From contig NZ_JAYWTM010000004.1 in NCBI RefSeq assembly GCF_036016195.1, forward strand, positions 496,001 through 560,000: 64,000 nt of DNA, in the 5' to 3' direction. This stretch comes from Brenneria populi. Lineage in GTDB: Bacteria; Pseudomonadota; Gammaproteobacteria; Enterobacterales; Enterobacteriaceae. Both the position numbers and the translations under genes were made by a program. Positions within the stretch are counted from its first letter, which is position 1. The number at the start of each line of letters is the position of its first letter. The notes below the pieces were generated by a model. The model did no database searches and was not told where the DNA came from. It saw nothing but the letters and a program-made list of their open reading frames with translations. Shown here piece by piece: positions 44,201-52,322 of this stretch.

Positions 44201-44750
44201 CGTGCAGATAGCTCTCTTCATCCGGGCGTCCGGTGCGGATCAGTTCCAGATAGTAGCAATCGGGGAAATATTGCCGGTAAAAAGCCAGACACTGTTCGGC
44301 CTGCGCCTGATTTCCACGCAGCAGGAACTTGCCGATATCGCCGTGACGGCCGCCGGATAGCAGCAACAAACCTTTGTTGTACTCAATCAGCCAGTCGCGA
44401 TCGATAGTCGGGCCTTCGGCCCCGTAGCCGCGCTGATAGGCATGGGAAATCAGCAGCGTCAGATTCTGATAGCCTTCGTTATCCATCGCCAGGATGGTGA
44501 GCTGGGCGAGTTCATCGCCCAACTCCTCGCTCGCGACATAGAAATCGGCGCCGACGACGGGCTTAATGCCGGCGCCGTGCGCGCCGCCATAGAATTTGAC
44601 CAGCCCGCAGAGGTTGGTGAAATCGGTAATCGCCAGCGCCGGCATGCCCAGCGCCGCCGTTTTTTTTACCAGCGGCCCGATCTTCGCCAGCCCATCGATC
44701 ATGGAATAGTCACTGTGCACACGCAGGTGAACAAAACGTGGTTCGGCCAT
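41268..44750 (-). CDS. dnaE: DNA polymerase III alpha subunit
   Basis: The replicative polymerase subunit, 1160 aa as in E. coli. The N-terminal PHP domain opens FVHLRVHSDYSMIDGLAKIG. The palm aspartates are in MPDFDVDFCMEKRD near residue 400. FGTMAAKAVIRDVGRVLG, HAGGVVISPTKI, VKFDFLGLRTLTII and YQEQVMQIAQVLAGYTLGGA mark the palm, thumb and fingers. The C-terminal OB fold and the segment that binds the tau subunit complete it. The gene is 186 bases downstream of rnhB, a wider gap than usual. Confidence 0.98.
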   Translation of the reverse strand: MAEPRFVHLRVHSDYSMIDGLAKIGPLVKKTAALGMPALAITDFTNLCGLVKFYGGAHGAGIKPVVGADFYVASEELGDELAQLTILAMDNEGYQNLTLLISHAYQRGYGAEGPTIDRDWLIEYNKGLLLLSGGRHGDIGKFLLRGNQAQAEQCLAFYRQYFPDCYYLELIRTGRPDEESYLHAAVELAAKYDLPVVATNDVRFISEEDFEAHEIRVAIHDGYTLDDPKRPRNYSPQQYMRSEDEMCELFADIPEALINSVEIAKRCNVTIRLGEYFLPQFPTGDMSTEDYLVKRAKEGLEERLAFLFPDEQERAAKRPQYDERLEIELQVINQMGFPGYFLIVMEFIQWSKDNDVPVGPGRGSGAGSLVAYSLKITDLDPLEFDLLFERFLNPERVSMPDFDVDFCMEKRDRVIDHVADMYGRDAVSQIITFGTMAAKAVIRDVGRVLGHPYGFVDRISKLVPPDPGMTLEKAFAAEPQLPEIYEADEEVKALIDMARKLEGVTRNAGKHAGGVVISPTKITDFAPLYCDAEGNHPVTQFDKSDVEYAGLVKFDFLGLRTLTIIDWALEMINARRAKQGLEPVDIAAIPLDDKKSFDMLQRSETTAVFQLESRGMKDLIKRLKPDCFEDMIALVALFRPGPLQSGMVDNFIDRKHGREAISYPDIEWQHESLKPVLEPTYGIILYQEQVMQIAQVLAGYTLGGADMLRRAMGKKKPEEMAKQRSVFKEGSERIGVDGELSMKIFDLVEKFAGYGFNKSHSAAYALVSYQTLWLKAHYPAEFMAAVMTADMDNTDKVVGLVDECWRMGLKILPPDINSGLYHFHVNDDGEIVYGIGAIKGVGEGPIEAIIEARNQGGYFRELFDLCARTDIKKLNRRVLEKLIMSGAFDRLGPHRAALMNSLGDALKAADQHAKAEAIGQVDMFGVLADAPEQVEQSYSTVAPWPEQVVLDGERETLGLYLTGHPITQYIKEIERYAGGVRLKDMHPTDRGKMTTAVGLVLAARVMVTKRGNRIGVCTLDDRSGRLEIMLFTDALEKYQHLLEKDRILIASGQVSFDDFSGGLKMTVRELMDISEAREKYARGLAISLTDRQIDDQLLNRLRESLEPHRSGTIPVHLYYQREDARARLRFGAAWRITPTDALLNDLRTVVGNEQVELEFD

Positions 44751-44936
44751 ACCCAGATCCCAGAATTTATCGCTTGGTCAACGCATCGCGGCGTTGAGAG
44801 TTAATTGATGAGGTCAACAACGCCCCCGTTATCGTCATCCCCGCGCGGGCGGGGATCTCGCGAAGACAATATATTGTTTTCGGCAAGATTGCGGCCTTGG
44901 CAGCCGCGGCACAGGGACCGCTCCGCTGATGGTATG
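44751..44936. repeat. rnhB-dnaE gap with a GC-rich palindrome
   Basis: No gene is visible. The gap holds the perfect hairpin ATCCCCGC-GCGG-GCGGGGAT at 44837-44856, inside CGTCATCCCCGCGCGGGCGG followed by GGATCTCGCG. This resembles the palindromic intergenic repeats (GTCATCCCCGCG...GCGGGGATCC) seen in many gammaproteobacteria. Confidence 0.6.
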
Positions 44937-45536
44937 TTACGCCAATCCTAACGCCCGTTTAACCGGGGCGAAGCTCCGGCGATGGAACGCGGTGGCGCCC
45001 AGCGCCGCCAGTTTTTCCAGATGGAAAGCGGTCGGGTAGCCCTTATGCTGGGCAAAGCCATAATCCGGGAAAAGCTTATCCAGCTCGACCATTTCGCGAT
45101 CGCGCGTCACTTTCGCCATAATCGACGCGGCGCTGATCTCCGCCACACGGCTATCGCCCTTCACCACCGCCTGAGCCGGCATCGGCAGCGCCGGACAGCG
45201 GTTGCCATCGATCAGCGCCAGGTCCGCCGTCAACGACAGCCCGGCCACCGCCCGCTGCATCGCCAGCATGGTGGCGTGCAGGATATTTAACCGGTCGATC
45301 TCCTCAGGCTCGGCGCGTCCCAAACTCCAGGAGAGCGCTTTCTCTTTTATTTCATCATAGAGCGCCAGCCGGCGTTTTTCACTGAGCTGTTTCGAGTCCG
45401 CCAGCCCGACGATAGGGCGGGCGGGATCGAGAATCACCGCGGCGGTGACGACCGCGCCCACCAGCGGTCCGCGCCCGACTTCATCAACCCCGGCGATACG
45501 GTAATACCCCTGCGGGTAGATAAATATATCACTCAT
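44937..45536 (-). CDS. rnhB: Ribonuclease HII
   Basis: RNase HII cuts RNA in RNA-DNA hybrids and removes single ribonucleotides from DNA. The acidic motif IAGVDEVGRGPLVGAVVTAA at residues 14-33 holds the first catalytic Asp-Glu pair. ALIDGNRCPALP near 107 and ISAASIMAKVTRD near 134 carry the others. The length is 199 aa. The start overlaps the lpxB stop. Confidence 0.96.
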   Translation of the reverse strand: MSDIFIYPQGYYRIAGVDEVGRGPLVGAVVTAAVILDPARPIVGLADSKQLSEKRRLALYDEIKEKALSWSLGRAEPEEIDRLNILHATMLAMQRAVAGLSLTADLALIDGNRCPALPMPAQAVVKGDSRVAEISAASIMAKVTRDREMVELDKLFPDYGFAQHKGYPTAFHLEKLAALGATAFHRRSFAPVKRALGLA

Positions 45537-46678
45537 GATTTCACCAATTCCAATACCGCCTGCGCCGCCTGCTCGTCGGCGTTGCAGCGAATCTGCTGGT
45601 GTAAATCCAGAAACGTGGCCTGCAGCGCGGCGGCCTTGCTCTCATCAGCCAGCCAGGGCATCAACGCCGCCGCCAGTTTATCCGCCGTGCAATCCGTTTG
45701 CAGCAGCTCCGTCACCAGTTCCCGCCCGGCCAGCAGATTCGGCAGGGAAACCCAGGGCGTTTTCACCAACCTGCGCGCCAGCCAGAAGGTGAAAGGTTTC
45801 ATGCGGTAGCCCACCACCATCGGACATTTCGCCAACATGCACTCCAGCGCGGCGGTTCCCGAAGCCAGCAGGGCGGCGTCGCTGGCGATCATCGCTTCGC
45901 GCGCCTGCCCGTCCAGAAGATGAACCGGCAGATCGGACGCGACGCTCTCTTTTATCCGTTCAAACTGCTCGCGGCGTTTGGCGTTGACCAGCGGAACGAC
46001 GATTTCCAGATCGGGAAAGCGCTGGCGCAGAAGGCGAGCGGCGTTCAGGAAGTCGGCGCTGAGCATCTCCACCTCAGCCCCGCGGCTGCCGGGCAGCAGC
46101 GCCAGACAGCGGGCCTCGGCGGGGATCCCCAGGGTTCTTCTGGCCGTCTGTTTGTCCGGGCGCAAAGGCATGTCGTCAGCCATGGTATGGCCGATAAAAC
46201 GGCAGGGGACGTTAAAACGATCGTAAAACGCTTTTTCAAATGGAAGAAACGCCAGGACCATGTCGGTCGACTTACCTATTTTGAAAACGCGTTTTTGACG
46301 CCAGGCCCAAACGGACGGGCTGACATAGTGAACGGTGCTGATGCCGCGCCGTTTTAGATTGCCTTCCAGCGTGATATTGAAATCCGGCGCATCAATACCC
46401 ACGAAGACATCGGGCTTCAGTTCGCTAAAGCGTTGCGTTAAGTCCCGGCGGATGCTGAGCAAGCGCGGCAAGCGTTCAAGCACTTCCACGATGCCCATCA
46501 CGGCCAGCTCTTCCATTTCATACCAGGCTTCGCAACCTTCGGCCTGCATACGCGGCCCGGCGACGCCGACAAAGCGGGCGTCGGGCGCCTGTTTTTTTAG
46601 CGCGCGAATCAATCCGGCGCCAAGAATATCGCCGGAGGTTTCTCCGGCGACCAATCCGATTATCAGGGGTCGCGACAT
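45533..46678 (-). CDS. lpxB: Lipid-A-disaccharide synthase
   Basis: LpxB joins 2,3-diacylglucosamine-1-phosphate to its UDP derivative to form the lipid A disaccharide. It is a family GT19 enzyme, peripheral on the inner membrane. The landmarks are GLVAGETSGDILGAGLIRAL, GIDAPDFNITLEGNLKRRGI, HYVSPSVWAWRQKRVFKI and LLPGSRGAEVEML. The length is 381 aa (382 in E. coli). It lies three bases after lpxA and overlaps rnhB. Confidence 0.97.
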   Translation of the reverse strand: MSRPLIIGLVAGETSGDILGAGLIRALKKQAPDARFVGVAGPRMQAEGCEAWYEMEELAVMGIVEVLERLPRLLSIRRDLTQRFSELKPDVFVGIDAPDFNITLEGNLKRRGISTVHYVSPSVWAWRQKRVFKIGKSTDMVLAFLPFEKAFYDRFNVPCRFIGHTMADDMPLRPDKQTARRTLGIPAEARCLALLPGSRGAEVEMLSADFLNAARLLRQRFPDLEIVVPLVNAKRREQFERIKESVASDLPVHLLDGQAREAMIASDAALLASGTAALECMLAKCPMVVGYRMKPFTFWLARRLVKTPWVSLPNLLAGRELVTELLQTDCTADKLAAALMPWLADESKAAALQATFLDLHQQIRCNADEQAAQAVLELVKS

Positions 46679-46681
46679 AGA

Positions 46682-47470
46682 TTAACGGATGATGCCGCGG
46701 GTGGAGCGCGCGAAGAAATCAATAAACGCCTGTACCGCCGGATGTTGCCGCGCCAGCGCTTCAATTTCCGGTTTTACCTCGTCCAGCGTTTTACCGCTGC
46801 GGTAAATCAACTTATAGACGTTGCGGATGGCGTGCTGCGTCTCTTTCTCAAAACCGCGGCGCTTCAACCCTTCGATATTCAAACCGAACGGCGTGGCATG
46901 ATTCCCCTGCGCGATGACGTAAGGCGGTACGTCCTGAGCGACGCCGGAGCATCCGCCGACCATGACGTGAGCGCCGATGATACAGAACTGATGCACCGCC
47001 GTCATGCCGCCGATAATGGCGAAATCATCAACGGAGACGTGGCCGCCCAGCGTCGCATTATTGGCGAGAATACAGCGGTTGCCGATAATGCAGTCGTGCG
47101 CGATGTGCGTGTTGACCATCAGCAGGTTATCGCTGCCGATTTTGGTCAACCCACCGCCTTGTTCCGTAGCACGGTGAATGGTGACACTCTCGCGGATACG
47201 GTTACGATCGCCGATCTCGACGCGGGTCGGTTCGCCTGCATACTTCAGATCCTGATTCACTTCGCCAATTGAGGCGAACTGATAGATTTCGTTATCGCGG
47301 CCAATTTTGCTGATGCCATTAACCACAACATGCGACTTCAATACGGTACCTGAACCGATCTCAACCTGAGAACCGATATAGCAGAACGGGCCAATATGTA
47401 CGCCGGCGCCGATAACGGCACCGTCTTCAACGATCGAGCTAGGGTGAACAAAGGCGGTTTGATCAATCAC
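46682..47470 (-). CDS. lpxA: UDP-N-acetylglucosamine acyltransferase
   Basis: LpxA performs the first step of lipid A synthesis, moving an R-3-hydroxyacyl chain from ACP to UDP-GlcNAc. It is a left-handed beta helix built of hexapeptide repeats. The catalytic residue is H125 in NTHIAHD, and GGMTAVHQFCIIGAHVMVGG holds further active-site residues. The start is GTG at 47470 (reads MIDQTAFVHP), four bases after fabZ, and gives 262 aa, the same as E. coli. Confidence 0.97.
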   Translation of the reverse strand: MIDQTAFVHPSSIVEDGAVIGAGVHIGPFCYIGSQVEIGSGTVLKSHVVVNGISKIGRDNEIYQFASIGEVNQDLKYAGEPTRVEIGDRNRIRESVTIHRATEQGGGLTKIGSDNLLMVNTHIAHDCIIGNRCILANNATLGGHVSVDDFAIIGGMTAVHQFCIIGAHVMVGGCSGVAQDVPPYVIAQGNHATPFGLNIEGLKRRGFEKETQHAIRNVYKLIYRSGKTLDEVKPEIEALARQHPAVQAFIDFFARSTRGIIR

Positions 47471-47474
47471 GGTA

Positions 47475-47930
47475 TCAGGCCTCCCGACGACGAGCACACA
47501 TCATTGACGCTTCACAGGCGATCTCACCATCCACTTTAGCAACGCCTTTAAAACGCGCAACGCCGCGACGCTCTTTAATGAATTCAACCTCAAGGATCAT
47601 CTGATCCCCGGGTTCTACTGGGCGTTTAAAACGCGCCTCATCAATTGCCGCAAAGTAATACAGTTCGCCAGGCTCAAGCTTGCCGACGCTTTTAAACGCC
47701 AGAATACCCGTCGCCTGAGCCATCGCTTCCAGAATCAACACGCCCGGGAAAATAGGTTTGCCCGGGAAGTGGCCTTGAAAGAAAGGTTCGTTAAAAGAGA
47801 CGTTTTTCACCGCCCGTAAAAATTTTCCTTCTTCAAAATCAAGAACACGGTCAACCAGTAAAAACGGGAAGCGGTGCGGTAATAATTCTAAGATCTCTTC
47901 AATATGCAGAGTATGAGTGTCAGTAGTCAA
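47475..47930 (-). CDS. fabZ: 3-hydroxyacyl-ACP dehydratase FabZ
   Basis: FabZ dehydrates 3-hydroxyacyl-ACP in fatty acid elongation and competes with lipid A enzymes for 3-hydroxymyristoyl-ACP. The hot-dog-fold catalytic pair is H54 and E68 (PFFQGHFPGKPIFPGVLILE). I chose TTG at 47930, preceded by AGGAAGAG, because it gives 151 aa and the E. coli N-terminus. An in-frame ATG at 47948 would add six residues and is a real alternative. Confidence 0.95.
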   Translation of the reverse strand: MTTDTHTLHIEEILELLPHRFPFLLVDRVLDFEEGKFLRAVKNVSFNEPFFQGHFPGKPIFPGVLILEAMAQATGILAFKSVGKLEPGELYYFAAIDEARFKRPVEPGDQMILEVEFIKERRGVARFKGVAKVDGEIACEASMMCARRREA

Positions 47931-47971
47931 AATACTCTTCCTGTCCATAAAACTGATGTCATCAACAACAC

Positions 47972-48010
47972 GGCCTGCTCAGACCCTAAAAGGGGATCCT
48001 CAGGCAGGCC
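47972..48010. repeat. Imperfect hairpin in the lpxD-fabZ gap
   Basis: GGCCTG at 47972-47977 pairs with CAGGCC at 48005-48010. Inside, CTCAGACCC lies opposite GGGGATCCTCAG with one bulge, making a long stem around an AAAA loop. The gap is about 190 bases, and the hairpin lies in the transcript just before fabZ. No T run follows on either strand, so it is not a simple terminator. Confidence 0.5.
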
Positions 48011-48137
48011 GCAAATAAGGATTAGTACACGGGTGCGCTAACGCTATTCAATTACTGAGCACGATTTTCTCACACCCGGACCTTTCATTTATACCCAGAC
48101 AATGCGTTTTCACCTAAATCAGACAAAACGCCGGCGA

Positions 48138-49160
48138 CTAGCTTTTATCGAGTTTTCGCTCAACGGCTTTTAACCGCTTGCTTATATCATCAATATTCAT
48201 CACCAATGCGGCGGTCTTACGCCAAACTTTATTGGGCTGCAAAGGAATGCCTGAAGAGTATACCCCAGGTTCGGCGATCGGTCTCATCACCATGCCCATT
48301 CCCGTCACCGTCACTTTATCGCAGATCTCCATATGGCCGTTGATCACGCTGGCCCCGCCGATCATGCAATAGCGACCGATTTTCAAACTGCCGGCCATAA
48401 TGACGCCGCCGGCGACGGCGGTATTGTCGCCAATCACCACGTTGTGCGCAATCTGACATTGGTTATCAATGATGACGCCGTTGCCGATAATGGTATCGTC
48501 CAGCGCGCCGCGGTCGATCGTCGTACTGGCGCCGATCTCGACCCGGTCGCCGATTTTAACCGAACCTAACTGCGGAATTTTCACCCAGTTGCCCCGGTCG
48601 TTGGCATAGCCAAAGCCGTCGGAGCCGATAACCGCGCCCGACTGAATCAGGCACTGTTCGCCCATCTCGACGTTGTGATAAACCGTAACGTTGGCCCATA
48701 GGCGGGTTCCGGCGCCGAGACGCGCATTTTTACCGATAAAACAGCCGGGGCCGATGCTTACGTTGTCGCCCAGATGCGCCCCGGATTCGATAACGGCATG
48801 CGCGCCAATGGAAACATTGCGCCCTAGCACCGCATCCGCCGCGATGACCGCGCTGGGCGCGATCTCCGTCGCCGGAGCCGGCGTGGTATCCATCAACTGA
48901 GCCATACGCGCGTACGTCAGATAAGGGTTTTTCACCACCAGCGCCGCAACCTGACAATAGGGCAAATCCGCTTCGGTCAGCACGACCGCAGAGGCCTTGG
49001 TCTGCGCCAGTTGCTCACGATAGCGACTGTCGGATAAAAAAGTTATCTGCCCGGACGTTGCTGAATGCATGGAAGCAATGCCTGTGACGACAAGGCCGCC
49101 GTCACCGTGCAATTGCGCATCCAACCGTTGTGCCAAAGCATCCAGTCGAATTGAAACCAT
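48138..49160 (-). CDS. lpxD: UDP-3-O-acylglucosamine N-acyltransferase
   Basis: LpxD adds the N-linked hydroxyacyl chain in the third step of lipid A synthesis. An N-terminal uridine-binding domain (about residues 1-100) precedes a hexapeptide beta helix. The catalytic residue is H239 in CQIAHNVVIGDNTAVAGG, in exactly the E. coli position. A C-terminal helix ends in KRLKAVERKLDKS. The length is 340 aa. The gene starts three bases after the skp stop. Confidence 0.97.
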   Translation of the reverse strand: MVSIRLDALAQRLDAQLHGDGGLVVTGIASMHSATSGQITFLSDSRYREQLAQTKASAVVLTEADLPYCQVAALVVKNPYLTYARMAQLMDTTPAPATEIAPSAVIAADAVLGRNVSIGAHAVIESGAHLGDNVSIGPGCFIGKNARLGAGTRLWANVTVYHNVEMGEQCLIQSGAVIGSDGFGYANDRGNWVKIPQLGSVKIGDRVEIGASTTIDRGALDDTIIGNGVIIDNQCQIAHNVVIGDNTAVAGGVIMAGSLKIGRYCMIGGASVINGHMEICDKVTVTGMGMVMRPIAEPGVYSSGIPLQPNKVWRKTAALVMNIDDISKRLKAVERKLDKS

Positions 49161-49163
49161 GAA

Positions 49164-49661
49164 TTATTTAACCTGTTTCAGTACATCGGCGGTAATGTCT
49201 TTCGCGTTTGCCGCATAAGCGACGGCATTGGCGTCAATCACCACATCATAGCCGTCTTTACTGGCGACAGATTTTACCGCGTCCTGAATACGGCTCAGGA
49301 TTTTGTTGCGCTCTTCCATCTGGCGGCGACGGTTATCCTGGTCGAACGCCTGGGCTTTGGCGGAGAACCGATCGCGCTGGGCCATCAGGTCTTTTTCCAT
49401 TTTGCTGCGGTCGCTCGCTTTCATGGTAGAACCATCGCGCTGCAACTTCTGCATTTTGGTTTGCAGATCTTTTTCCATCGATTGCAATTCGGACGCGCGC
49501 CCTTTGAATTCATTCTCCAGTTGACGAGCCACCGTTTCACGCTGCGGCAACTGTTGGAAAATACTGGATACGTTAACAACGGCAATTTTGTCGGCGGCCT
49601 GAACGCCGGCCGAAGCCGCCAACGCTAAACCGAGACTTGCAGCACACAACCACTTTTTCAC
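49164..49661 (-). CDS. skp: Periplasmic chaperone Skp
   Basis: Skp is a trimeric, tentacle-shaped chaperone that carries unfolded outer-membrane proteins across the periplasm to the Bam complex. A signal peptide covers residues 1-22 (WLCAASLGLALAASAGVQA). The mature part starts ADKIAVVNVSSIFQQLPQ and continues as a charged helical region (NEFKGRASELQSMEKDLQTK). The length is 165 aa (161 in E. coli). It is adjacent to bamA, its functional partner. Confidence 0.95.
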   Translation of the reverse strand: MKKWLCAASLGLALAASAGVQAADKIAVVNVSSIFQQLPQRETVARQLENEFKGRASELQSMEKDLQTKMQKLQRDGSTMKASDRSKMEKDLMAQRDRFSAKAQAFDQDNRRRQMEERNKILSRIQDAVKSVASKDGYDVVIDANAVAYAANAKDITADVLKQVK

Positions 49662-49775
49662 TATAAACTCCTCAACCTAACCTGTTCGTGCCTGAGCACA
49701 TATTGATGTGCATGGCGTAATCACGCTGGCAAAGCCATCAGCCTCTGAACATGACCTACGTCGATGCAACCTGCG

Positions 49776-49840
49776 ATACCCGTCATAGTTCAAGTCGCAT
49801 ACGCGTTGCCTCTCCTGCGACTCGCATTATTTATGGGTAT
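49776..49840. repeat. Short ERIC-like inverted repeat
   Basis: About 65 bases with inverted ends: ATACCCGTCATAGTTCAAGT at the left and, on the other strand, ATACCCATAAATAATGCGAG at the right. These match the two outer ends of ERIC elements, but the central ERIC core is missing, so this is an internally deleted copy. It lies between bamA and skp and widens that gap to about 200 bases. Confidence 0.7.
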
Positions 49841-49863
49841 ATATACGATCTGCCGACGTTACA

Positions 49864-52287
49864 TTACCAGGTTTTGCCAATATTAAACTGGAACTGCTCC
49901 GACTTGTCTCCATCGTACTTTTTAACCGGCTGGGCATAGGAGAAGACCAGTGGCCCAAGCGGAGACATCCATTGCAGGGCGATACCGCTGGAGACGCGGA
50001 AATTGCCCGGCTTGCTATAATCGGGAATCCCCGCGGCAAGGGTCGCCGAAGTATTTTCCCAGTTGCTATCCCATACCGTGCCGCCGTCGACGAACAGCGA
50101 GGTGCGCACCGAATTGGCGTACTTCTCGCTGACAAACGGCGTAGGCACAATCAGTTCGCCGCTCAGAACCGCCATCGCGTTACCGCCCACCGCGTCATCC
50201 GACTTTTCAACCGGGCAGGACGAATAGGAGGTATCGCCGCTATTACACTTGTAATACGCCGCTTTCGGCCCGATGGTGTTCGACTGGAAGCCGCGCACCG
50301 TACTTGAGCCGCCCGCGTAGAAGTTGTCGTAGAACGGCACTTCCTTATCGCCCAGGCCATCGGCGTAGCCTGCACGGGCGCGGCCCATCAGCACCCAGTT
50401 GCGACTTTCGCTCAGCGGGAAATAGCTCGCGGAATCAAACGTCAGTTTATAGTACTCGTTATCCGAACCCGGCACGGTCACTTTGACATTCGCCGATACG
50501 CGGGAGCCTTCCGTCGGGAAGTAACCGCGGTCCAGCTTGTTATACACCCAACCGGTATTCAGGAAGAAATCATTCGCTTTATAACTGGCCTTGGCGTGCT
50601 CATCGGAAGTCACGATCTCCGGCTCGACGCCCACTTTATCCAGATAACGCCACATCGCCACCTGCGGCGACATATCGGAAACATCGTTGTGGACGTAATC
50701 CACCCCCAGACGCAGCGAGTTGTTCTCGTTGATCGGGAACCCTAGCGTACTGCCGATGCCGTAACTGGCGTTGGTGTAGTCGGACAGATCGGCATCGTAG
50801 GCTTCAAACTTGTTATAGAAAATACGACCGCCGAGGCTGACGCCATCAACCGTAAAGTACGGGTCGGTCATCGACAGTTCGACGTAGGTCTGATAGTCGT
50901 TTTTCGTTCCGCTGATACCGACGGAATTCCCGGTGCCCAGCCAGTTGTCCTGCTGCACGCCCGCCTGGAAGCTGACGCCGCTTTCCGTCCCGAAGCCGAC
51001 GCCGAAGTTGAATGTTCCGGTGTTGCGCTCCTTGACTTTATAAATGACGTCGACCTGATCGGCCGTTCCGGGAACGCGCTGCGTTTCCACATCAACGCTC
51101 TCAAAGTAACCTAGCCGGTTCAGACGCTCTTTGCCCTGTTCGACCAAGTCGTTCCCTAACCATCCCCCTTCCATCTGGCGCATTTCACGGCGCAGCACGG
51201 AGTCTTTGGAGGTATCGTTGCCTTCAAAACGGATGCGGCGGACGGAGAAGCGATTGCCGGCGTCAACGTTGATATTCAGCTTAACCGTCTTATCGGCGTC
51301 ATTGATTTCAGGCTGGGTCACCACGCGCGGATAGGCGTAACCGTAACGGCCCAGCAGCTTTTTGATATCTTCTTCCATACGGGTGACTTTGGTGCCGCTG
51401 TACAGCTCGCCCGGCTCGATTTTCGTCAGGCCTTCAATTTCCGCGGAGTGGCCGGCTAGATTTCCCTTCACGGCGACGCCGGAAAGTTTGTACTGCTCGC
51501 CTTCCGTCAAGTTAATCGTGATATAGATGCCCTTTTTGTCAGGCGTCAAGCTAACCTGCGTGGAGTCGATATTGAAGCGCGCATAGCCGCGGTCCAGATA
51601 AAAACTGCGCAGCGTTTCAAGGTCGCCGGAGAGTTTCTGCTTCTGATATTTACGATCGCCGACCAGGTTCCACCAAGGAACTTCGTCACGCAGTTGGAAG
51701 CGGGAGATCAGTTCGTCGGAGCTGAACGCTTTATTGCCGACGATATTGATTTGCTGAATCTTGGCGGAAACCCCTTCGGTAAACACCAGCTTCAAATCAA
51801 CGCGGTTACGCGGCAGCGGCGTCACCACCGCTTTGACCGAAGCGCTGTATTTACCCACGCTGTAATAGAAATCCTCCAGCCCCTTCTCGATGCTGGAAAG
51901 CGTGGTGCGGTCCAGCGCTTCGCCGACCCGCACGCCGCTCGCATCCAGATTCTGCTTCAGCATGTCGTCTTTTACCGACTTATTGCCGGAAAACGTCAGG
52001 CTGGCGATCGTCGGGCGCTCCTTAACCTGCACAATCAGCGTTTCGCCGTCGCGCAGGACGCGGACGTCTTCGAAATTTCCGGTAGCGAACAAAGCGCGGA
52101 TGGTATTACCGATATCATCATCGCTGACGGTATCGCCAACGCGGACTGGCATACTGAGTAATGCCGCTCCGACGGCAACCCTTTGCAGGCCCTCGAAATG
52201 AATGTCCTTCACTACGAACCCGTCTGCACCGTATACGGTGGCGCTGCTGAACAGCAGCGACGCTATGAGCAACTTTTTCATCGCCAT
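49864..52287 (-). CDS. bamA: Outer membrane protein assembly factor BamA
   Basis: BamA is the essential beta-barrel subunit of the outer-membrane protein insertion machine. A signal peptide covers residues 1-20 (MAMKKLLIASLLFSSATVYG). Five POTRA repeats fill about residues 21-420. The 16-strand barrel follows, with the family landmarks GGSSTVRGFQSNTIGP (the VRGF motif of loop 6) and PLGPLVFSYAQP, ending QFNIGKTW. The length is 807 aa (810 in E. coli). It differs from E. coli mainly in extracellular loops, for example around the CNSGDTSYSSC stretch. Confidence 0.97.
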   Translation of the reverse strand: MAMKKLLIASLLFSSATVYGADGFVVKDIHFEGLQRVAVGAALLSMPVRVGDTVSDDDIGNTIRALFATGNFEDVRVLRDGETLIVQVKERPTIASLTFSGNKSVKDDMLKQNLDASGVRVGEALDRTTLSSIEKGLEDFYYSVGKYSASVKAVVTPLPRNRVDLKLVFTEGVSAKIQQINIVGNKAFSSDELISRFQLRDEVPWWNLVGDRKYQKQKLSGDLETLRSFYLDRGYARFNIDSTQVSLTPDKKGIYITINLTEGEQYKLSGVAVKGNLAGHSAEIEGLTKIEPGELYSGTKVTRMEEDIKKLLGRYGYAYPRVVTQPEINDADKTVKLNINVDAGNRFSVRRIRFEGNDTSKDSVLRREMRQMEGGWLGNDLVEQGKERLNRLGYFESVDVETQRVPGTADQVDVIYKVKERNTGTFNFGVGFGTESGVSFQAGVQQDNWLGTGNSVGISGTKNDYQTYVELSMTDPYFTVDGVSLGGRIFYNKFEAYDADLSDYTNASYGIGSTLGFPINENNSLRLGVDYVHNDVSDMSPQVAMWRYLDKVGVEPEIVTSDEHAKASYKANDFFLNTGWVYNKLDRGYFPTEGSRVSANVKVTVPGSDNEYYKLTFDSASYFPLSESRNWVLMGRARAGYADGLGDKEVPFYDNFYAGGSSTVRGFQSNTIGPKAAYYKCNSGDTSYSSCPVEKSDDAVGGNAMAVLSGELIVPTPFVSEKYANSVRTSLFVDGGTVWDSNWENTSATLAAGIPDYSKPGNFRVSSGIALQWMSPLGPLVFSYAQPVKKYDGDKSEQFQFNIGKTW

Positions 52288-52322
52288 CGTTGTTATGCGT
52301 TTTTCCTAACCTAATCCCACGC

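Noticed and set aside
42471..44360. Open frame of 629 codons on the plus strand
   Set aside because: It lies wholly antisense to dnaE, which matches the polymerase throughout; the frame is open only because of the GC-rich codon use of dnaE.
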